Under the pieces are notes generated by a model. It searched no databases. It was not told the DNA's origin and was given only the letters and a program-made list of their open reading frames with translations. 33,341 bases of DNA, taken from positions 1 to 33,341 of the forward strand of contig DASYRL010000082.1 of assembly GCA_036004445.1 (NCBI GenBank). Reading direction: 5' to 3'. Position numbers and translations under genes: made by a program. The stretch comes from DASXUC01 sp036004445. Its GTDB lineage: Bacteria; Sysuimicrobiota; Sysuimicrobiia; Sysuimicrobiales; Kaftiobacteriaceae. Below, in pieces: positions 29,223 through 33,341 of this stretch (position 1 is the stretch's first letter; each line of letters opens with the position of its first letter).

Positions 29223-30661
29223 CGAACGATCACACTCTTTTCCGCAACTGCATCCCCGACGATGACAAACGCCCGGATCTCGGGCCGCGCCGGGTCCTTC
29301 AAAGAGATTATAAGGTACAGCGAGTCGGGATAGTGAGCTTTTGCGATGTCCGTGGCCGAGGGATACGCCGCCGTGTGGGTGTGCGAGTGGTAGATCGCCA
29401 GCAGGTCCTGACCGGCCGCGTCGATTTCCTTGGTTGCCCGCAGCACCTCTTTGGGATCCATGTAGTACGTAAACGGGCTGTGGTCGACGTTGGTGCCCTG
29501 GAACAGCCGCTCGACGCGCCCGGCCCGGCCTGCCAGCAGCCCGCAGCACTCATGAGGGGCCTCCTGCCGAGCCTGCCCGACGATCGCGGCCACCTGATCC
29601 TTGGTGATGAGGATGCCCGCGGAGCCGGTGAGCGACGCCATCGTCGTCACCGTGAATTCTCCCGCCTGCCCACCGGCGCCCCGGGTAGTGACCGGAATGA
29701 GATCGTCAGGAGGTGGGACAGTCGAATCGGTCCACATCGCCGTGGAGAGATAGCGGTCCGCGCCGTCCGGGCACACCGCCACGATGACCCCTTCGCCGAG
29801 GTGCCGGCCCACCGCGAGCGCGCCCAGCACCGCGGCCCCGGAGGACTGTCCAACCAGCAGCCCTTCCTCCCGGGCGAGCCGCCGGGCCATGCCGTAGGCG
29901 GCCTCGGTCTTGATCTGGACGGTCCGCTGGTGCACGGTCGGATCGTAGATGCCGGGAACGATCGACGAGGCCATGTGCTTGAGTCCTTCAATGCCGTGCA
30001 GCGGGCGATCGGGTTCGACCGCGATGATCTCCACCCCGGACACCACCTGCCGGAGATAGCGCCCGGCGCCGATCAGCGTTCCGCTCGTGCCGACTCCGGC
30101 GACGAAATGCGTGATCCGGCCGCGGGTCTGCTCGGCAACCTCCGGTCCCGTCGTGTCGAAATGGGCCCGGACGTTGCTGGGATTGTTGTACTGATCGCCG
30201 AAGAACCAGCGCTCGGGGTCGGCCGCGACCGCTTCCCGCACGGCGAGGATCGCGCCGTCGGATCCCTCGAGCGGATCCGTGTAGTGCACCTCGGCTCCCA
30301 GCGCGTGGAGGACGCGCTGGCGTTCTTCGCTGACGTTGGCGGGGAGGTACAGGCGCACGCGGTAGCCCTTCGCCGCCCCGATCATCGCGTAGGCGATGCC
30401 GGCGTTTCCCGAGGAGGAGTCGACGATCACCCGCCCCGCGGCCAGCCGGCCGTCACGTTCCGCGTCCTCGATGATACGCAGCACCGGGCGATCCTTGACC
30501 GACCCGCCGGGATTGAACCACTCCGCCTTCACGTAGACCTCGACCGCCGCCGGCAGATCGCGCGTCACGCGCGTCAACCGCAGCAGCGGAGTGTTCCCGA
30601 TGCGCTGCAGCAGCGATTCGCCCAACTGCACCGAGTTGGGGGACGCGAAACGGTACGCCAC
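29219..30661 (-). CDS. CysM-like cysteine synthase fused to a Mec-type JAMM protease
   Basis: A 480-residue fusion. Residues 1-325 are a PLP cysteine synthase with Lys56 (NPGGSVKDRP), SSSGNAG (82-88), GTSGT (191-195) and GQSSGAA. The segment EGLKHMASSIVPGIYDP places Lys228 about where, by eye, mycobacterial CysM has Arg220, the residue that selects O-phosphoserine. Residues 345-480 are a JAMM/MPN+ metalloprotease like Mec: E371 in HECCGLL, and H425, H427, S435 and D438 in YHSHTHTAAYPSATD. In mycobacteria CysM adds cysteine to CysO from thiocarboxylate and phosphoserine, and separate Mec releases it. Here both steps are on one chain. GTG 30661 has GAGG six bases ahead; ATG 29641 could start a free JAMM domain. 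Confidence 0.93.
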   Translation of the reverse strand: MAYRFASPNSVQLGESLLQRIGNTPLLRLTRVTRDLPAAVEVYVKAEWFNPGGSVKDRPVLRIIEDAERDGRLAAGRVIVDSSSGNAGIAYAMIGAAKGYRVRLYLPANVSEERQRVLHALGAEVHYTDPLEGSDGAILAVREAVAADPERWFFGDQYNNPSNVRAHFDTTGPEVAEQTRGRITHFVAGVGTSGTLIGAGRYLRQVVSGVEIIAVEPDRPLHGIEGLKHMASSIVPGIYDPTVHQRTVQIKTEAAYGMARRLAREEGLLVGQSSGAAVLGALAVGRHLGEGVIVAVCPDGADRYLSTAMWTDSTVPPPDDLIPVTTRGAGGQAGEFTVTTMASLTGSAGILITKDQVAAIVGQARQEAPHECCGLLAGRAGRVERLFQGTNVDHSPFTYYMDPKEVLRATKEIDAAGQDLLAIYHSHTHTAAYPSATDIAKAHYPDSLYLIISLKDPARPEIRAFVIVGDAVAEKSVIVR

Positions 30662-30670
30662 GGAGAACCT

Positions 30671-30774
30671 CGTGACTAGTGACTCGTGACTCGTGACTTG
30701 TTCGATGCGACCATGACGGCGGACCTCGGCGCTATGTTTCGTTTCGAGTCACCAGTCACGAGTCACAAGTCACT
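30671..30774. repeat. Inverted tandem-array repeat, AGTCACGAGTCACG type, copy 2
   Basis: The left arm CGTGACTAGTGACTCGTGAC and right arm AGTCACCAGTCACGAGTCAC flank about 45 bases. It lies between the SerK-like gene and the cysteine synthase-JAMM gene; the SerK-like stop codon is in the right arm. Confidence 0.87.
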
Positions 30775-31621
30775 CATCAAAAAGGAAGGTCGCTTCCGGA
30801 TAGTAGCGCACGCGGTTGTCCAGCAATTTCCCCCGGACGTACTCGGCCAGCCAGGCGTCCTTCACGGTGACCGGCCCTTCGGAGGTGAGCACTTCCAGGG
30901 GCACGTCCACCCGCAGCGCACGTCCGGCGATAACGTGCCGGGTGACGCCGGTCGGCAGCTTCTCGTCCGAGCGCGCGATGCCGACGATGTCGTCTTTGGT
31001 CAGCATGGGAAAGACGATCAGCGTCCCGCCGGCGCCGTACTCCTGCGCGAGCCGCTCGGACTGCTCGCGCAAGCCCTGCCCCGGGCCGACCCCCGGCACC
31101 CGATAGATGCGGACCGTACCCTTGTACGTGCCGACGATCCCGGACAGCACGGACGCGGGTCGCCCGCCGACGTCAATCTCGTAGATGTCGTCGCCGGCGG
31201 CAATGTAGCACGTCCGGGACGTCCGTTCGGGCACGACGTCCGCCCCGCGGCCCGCCGCGCGAAGGGGGATTCCCAGGGCCTGCACACGCGAGGGCACGGC
31301 GCCCCCATCGAGCAGGAAGTGGCTCCACACGTCCAAGCGCACGTCGGGGTACGACACGACCTGGAGGGGGATGACGAACGCCCCCAGCGCGGCCAGGGCG
31401 CTGCTGCGGTTGGCGCCGTCGAGGACGACGAATCCGCCGTCCGGCAGCGGCGCGGCCACCGGGGGATTGCGGAGCAGGCCGTCCTCGCGCAAACGCACGG
31501 CCAGCCGCTCGACGCGCGCGAGGTCGGCGTCCTCATGGAGGAGCACGTCTTCTACCGGCGCCATGCGCAGCACGGGCAGCCGACTTGCTGTGCGTTCTCT
31601 GATCAGTTGGTGATCGCCCAA
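30770..31621 (-). CDS. serK: SerK/SbnI-like free serine kinase (ParB/Srx fold)
   Basis: The 283-residue protein matches the SerK/SbnI group, which phosphorylates free L-serine to O-phosphoserine. The N-terminal part has LLHEDADLARVERL with E30 at the expected catalytic Glu, GLLRNPPV, and the ParB-like box VLDGANRSSALAALG (67-80). The C-terminal part has LPTGVTRHVIAGRALRVDVP and VRYYPEATFLFDE, as in SbnI. No ParA or DNA-binding helix-turn-helix is present, so chromosome partition is unlikely. The start is TTG 31621, with GGAAG from the adjacent repeat six bases ahead; ATG 31564 is an alternative. Its product is the expected substrate of the CysM-like enzyme encoded downstream. Confidence 0.86.
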   Translation of the reverse strand: MGDHQLIRERTASRLPVLRMAPVEDVLLHEDADLARVERLAVRLREDGLLRNPPVAAPLPDGGFVVLDGANRSSALAALGAFVIPLQVVSYPDVRLDVWSHFLLDGGAVPSRVQALGIPLRAAGRGADVVPERTSRTCYIAAGDDIYEIDVGGRPASVLSGIVGTYKGTVRIYRVPGVGPGQGLREQSERLAQEYGAGGTLIVFPMLTKDDIVGIARSDEKLPTGVTRHVIAGRALRVDVPLEVLTSEGPVTVKDAWLAEYVRGKLLDNRVRYYPEATFLFDE

Positions 31622-31622
31622 T

Positions 31623-31739
31623 GCGTCTTCCCTGTCTTCCCAGTCTACCCGGTCTACCCTGTCTACTTCAGTTTCGCCCCTCCCGGAGAAAGGTTGGAGA
31701 CTGGGAGGGCTGGGTAGACGGGGAAGACTGGGCAGACGC
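31623..31739. repeat. Inverted tandem-array repeat, GCGTCT family, copy 9
   Basis: Exact ends GCGTCT (31623) and AGACGC (31734-31739). The arms are GTCTTCCCTGTCTTCCCAG and GGGTAGACGGGGAAGACTGG units; the loop is about 30 bases. It fills the gap between the carrier-CBS fusion gene and the SerK-like gene and may supply the latter's ribosome site. Confidence 0.92.
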
Positions 31740-31741
31740 AG

Positions 31742-33341
31742 TTAGCGTCCAAGGCGTTTGGCAAGGAAGTCGATCATGTCGATCTTGGTGACAATGCCGG
31801 TGACCGCGCCGTGATCGACGACCACGGCGGCGTTCGCGGTGAGAAACAGGTCCGCCAGGGCGTCCAGCGGCGTGTCGGGCGCCACGACCGGCGGCAGGGG
31901 GTCCACGATCGGCTCGATCGGATCCGACGCGCGGTGCGATCCCTCCAGGAGGTAATTGAGGAGATCCACCTCGGTGATGATGCCCATGAGGCGGCCGCCG
32001 TCGAGCACCGGGAGCTGGGACACGTCGTACTCCTTCATCTTGGCAATCACGTCGATGACCGCATCCGTCCGCGCGGCGGTGACCAACGCGGTCGTCTTTC
32101 CGCCGACCAGATCGGAGACGGCGCCGAGTGCCGCGTCGAGGAACCCGTGCTCGCGCATCCAGTCGTCCGAGAAGATCTTGGAGAGGTATCGCGAGCCGGA
32201 ATCCGGGAGGATCACCACCGCGCGCAGCCCGGCCCCGGCGTCGGGCTGCGCCCGGAGGTACTTCACCGCCGCGGCGACCGCCGTGCCGCTGCTGCCGCCG
32301 CAGAAGATCCCCTCTTCCCGCACCAGGCGCCGGGTCATCGCGAAGGACTCGCTGTCGGCGACCTGGATTACCTCATCGACCACCGAGAGGTCCATCGTCT
32401 CGGGCAGAAAGTCTTCCCCGATCCCTTCGACCTTGTAGGTGCGCGCCTCGGGCATCCGCCCGGTCTTGACGTATTCGTAGTACACCGACCCAATCGGGTC
32501 CGCCCCGATCACCCGCAGGGCCGGGTTCCGCTCCTTGAGGTACCGGCCCGCTCCGGAAATGGTGCCGCCGGTGCCCATTCCCGCGATCAGGAGATCCACG
32601 GTCCCGCCGGTCTGCGCCCAGATCTCCGGCCCCGTCGTGTCGTAGTGCGAGCGGGGGTTGGCCTGGTTCGCGTACTGGTTGGCGTAGAAACTGTTGGGGG
32701 TTTCCTGCGCGATGCGCCGGCTGACGCTGTAGTACGAGCGCGGATCCTCCGGCGCGACCGCGGTCGGCGTGATGACCACCCGCGCGCCGAACGCGCGCAG
32801 GAGGCGGATCTTCTCATCCGACATCTTGTCGGGCATCACGAAGATGGTCCGGTAGCCGCGGATCGCCGCGGCGATGGCGATGCCGACGCCGGTGTTCCCC
32901 GACGTGGCCTCGACGATGGTGCCGCCCGGGCGCAGGATGCCGGCGCGTTCCGCCTCCTCGATCATGGTGATCCCGATGCGGTCCTTGACCGACCCGCCGG
33001 GGTTGAGGAATTCCAGTTTGGCCACGACGTCGGCGCGGATCCCCCGGGCCACGCGGTGCAGGCGGACGATCGGGGTGTTGCCGACGACGTCGAGGATGCT
33101 GTCATAGATCCGGGCTTCGGGCTTTGGGCTTCGGGCTTCGACTTCAACCGGGGTAGCTTTCGCGAGGCCCGAGGCCCGAGGCCCGAGGCCCGTCGGTTCG
33201 TCGTGGCCGCCGGCCATCGCCGGGATGATGGAGACCTCGTCGGTCTCCGCCAGCGGCGTATCCAGGCCGCGGAGCTGGCGGATTTCGGTGCCGTTCACGA
33301 AGGTGTTGATGAAGCTGCGGACCTCGCCGGTCTCGTCGCGC
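31742..33341 (-). CDS. Sulfur carrier (CysO/MoaD)-cystathionine beta-synthase fusion with CBS pair, 5' end outside window
   Basis: The frame is open to the window edge. The first visible residues, RDETGEVRSFINTF then VNGTEIRQLRGLDTPL and DEVSIIPAMAGG, are the C-terminal half of a CysO/MoaD beta-grasp carrier ending in diglycine (codons 33206-33211). A repeat-coded linker follows (GLGPRASGLAK... VEARSPKPEA). Next is a PLP enzyme with the Lys in NPGGSVKDRIG, EATSGNTGVGIA and GTGGTISGAG; EDPRSYYSV, NQYANQANPRSHYDTTGPEI and VEGIGEDFLPETMD place it with cystathionine beta-synthases. Two CBS domains end the protein (MKEYDVSQLPVLDGGRLMGI; GAVTGIVTKIDMIDFLAK). As a carrier its glycine must be freed by cleavage. 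GTG 33298 as a start would cut the carrier domain, so the true start lies upstream of the window. Confidence 0.92.
   Translation of the reverse strand, partial: RDETGEVRSFINTFVNGTEIRQLRGLDTPLAETDEVSIIPAMAGGHDEPTGLGPRASGLAKATPVEVEARSPKPEARIYDSILDVVGNTPIVRLHRVARGIRADVVAKLEFLNPGGSVKDRIGITMIEEAERAGILRPGGTIVEATSGNTGVGIAIAAAIRGYRTIFVMPDKMSDEKIRLLRAFGARVVITPTAVAPEDPRSYYSVSRRIAQETPNSFYANQYANQANPRSHYDTTGPEIWAQTGGTVDLLIAGMGTGGTISGAGRYLKERNPALRVIGADPIGSVYYEYVKTGRMPEARTYKVEGIGEDFLPETMDLSVVDEVIQVADSESFAMTRRLVREEGIFCGGSSGTAVAAAVKYLRAQPDAGAGLRAVVILPDSGSRYLSKIFSDDWMREHGFLDAALGAVSDLVGGKTTALVTAARTDAVIDVIAKMKEYDVSQLPVLDGGRLMGIITEVDLLNYLLEGSHRASDPIEPIVDPLPPVVAPDTPLDALADLFLTANAAVVVDHGAVTGIVTKIDMIDFLAKRLGR
33111..33193. 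repeat. Inverted tandem-array repeat, CGGGCTT/GAGGCCC type, inside a gene
   Basis: The left arm repeats CGGGCTT units (33111-33141) and the right arm repeats GAGGCCC units (33162-33193). The arms pair imperfectly, with many G-U type matches. It codes for the linker between the carrier diglycine and the PLP enzyme. Confidence 0.8.

Noticed and set aside
30770..31621. Chromosome or plasmid partition protein ParB
   Set aside because: It has only the ParB/Srx fold box, no helix-turn-helix or ParA partner, and its C-terminal motifs fit SerK/SbnI.

Overview
The window is high-GC bacterial chromosome, densely coded, with most genes on the minus strand in short operons. An LptA-like protein and a Wzi-like outer-membrane barrel point to a diderm. 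A SAM-I riboswitch, a SigR/RsrA-like sigma/anti-sigma pair, CysO/Mec-type cysteine genes and a type-2 ferredoxin-NADP reductase are more typical of Terrabacteria. My best guess is a diderm Terrabacteria lineage known mainly from metagenomes; this is an inference and no taxonomic marker is present. No rRNA, tRNA, CRISPR array, transposase or phage gene was seen.

Layout. 1-1107: end of a secreted protein and a PHP-domain protein. 1135-1887: MoaD-MoaE fusion. 1901-8036: envelope and glycan genes (23-aa membrane peptide, Wzi-like barrel, two sulfotransferases, glycosyltransferase, polysaccharide deacetylase, LptA). 8039-11892: aldehyde dehydrogenase, Mrp ATPase, DUF971 protein, SRPBCC protein. 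11896-16042: methionine block (split MetE pair, homocysteine methyltransferase/MTHFR fusion under a SAM-I riboswitch). 16094-16614: a four-helix-bundle (S23-type) gene lying between the two arms of an inverted repeat. 16620-21135: acyl-CoA dehydrogenase, spermidine synthase, RtcB, NifU-type and A-type Fe-S proteins. 21322-25279: cupin, two zinc dehydrogenases, MoeZ-like E1/rhodanese. 25486-27686: ferredoxin-NADP reductase, LytTR protein, NarL-type regulator. 27897-33341: RsrA-like anti-sigma, SigR-like sigma, Rrf2 regulator, cysteine synthase-JAMM fusion, SerK-like serine kinase, and a sulfur carrier-cystathionine beta-synthase-CBS fusion that runs off the window.

The most interesting system is the cysteine block at 28791-33341. 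It holds almost every step of carrier-protein-dependent cysteine synthesis in an unusual fused form. SerK would make O-phosphoserine. A CysM-like enzyme carries the Mec/JAMM protease on its own C-terminus. The CysO/MoaD-like carrier is fused in front of a cystathionine beta-synthase-type enzyme, so its diglycine is internal. A MoeZ-like activator lies 4 kb away, and a second internal diglycine occurs in the MoaD-MoaE fusion. A sigma/anti-sigma pair of the disulfide-stress type sits next to the block, with a recognisable SigR-type promoter in front of the sigma gene.

The second theme is repeats. At least nine copies of a hairpin element lie between genes; its arms are tandem 9-10 bp units and its ends are GCGTCT...AGACGC. 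Several unrelated sequences share the same inverted-tandem-array architecture. Such repeats supply the start, end or inter-domain linker of many proteins here. The only intergenic stretch over 300 bases (15905-16208) holds the riboswitch, its terminator and one arm of the repeat enclosing the S23-type gene.
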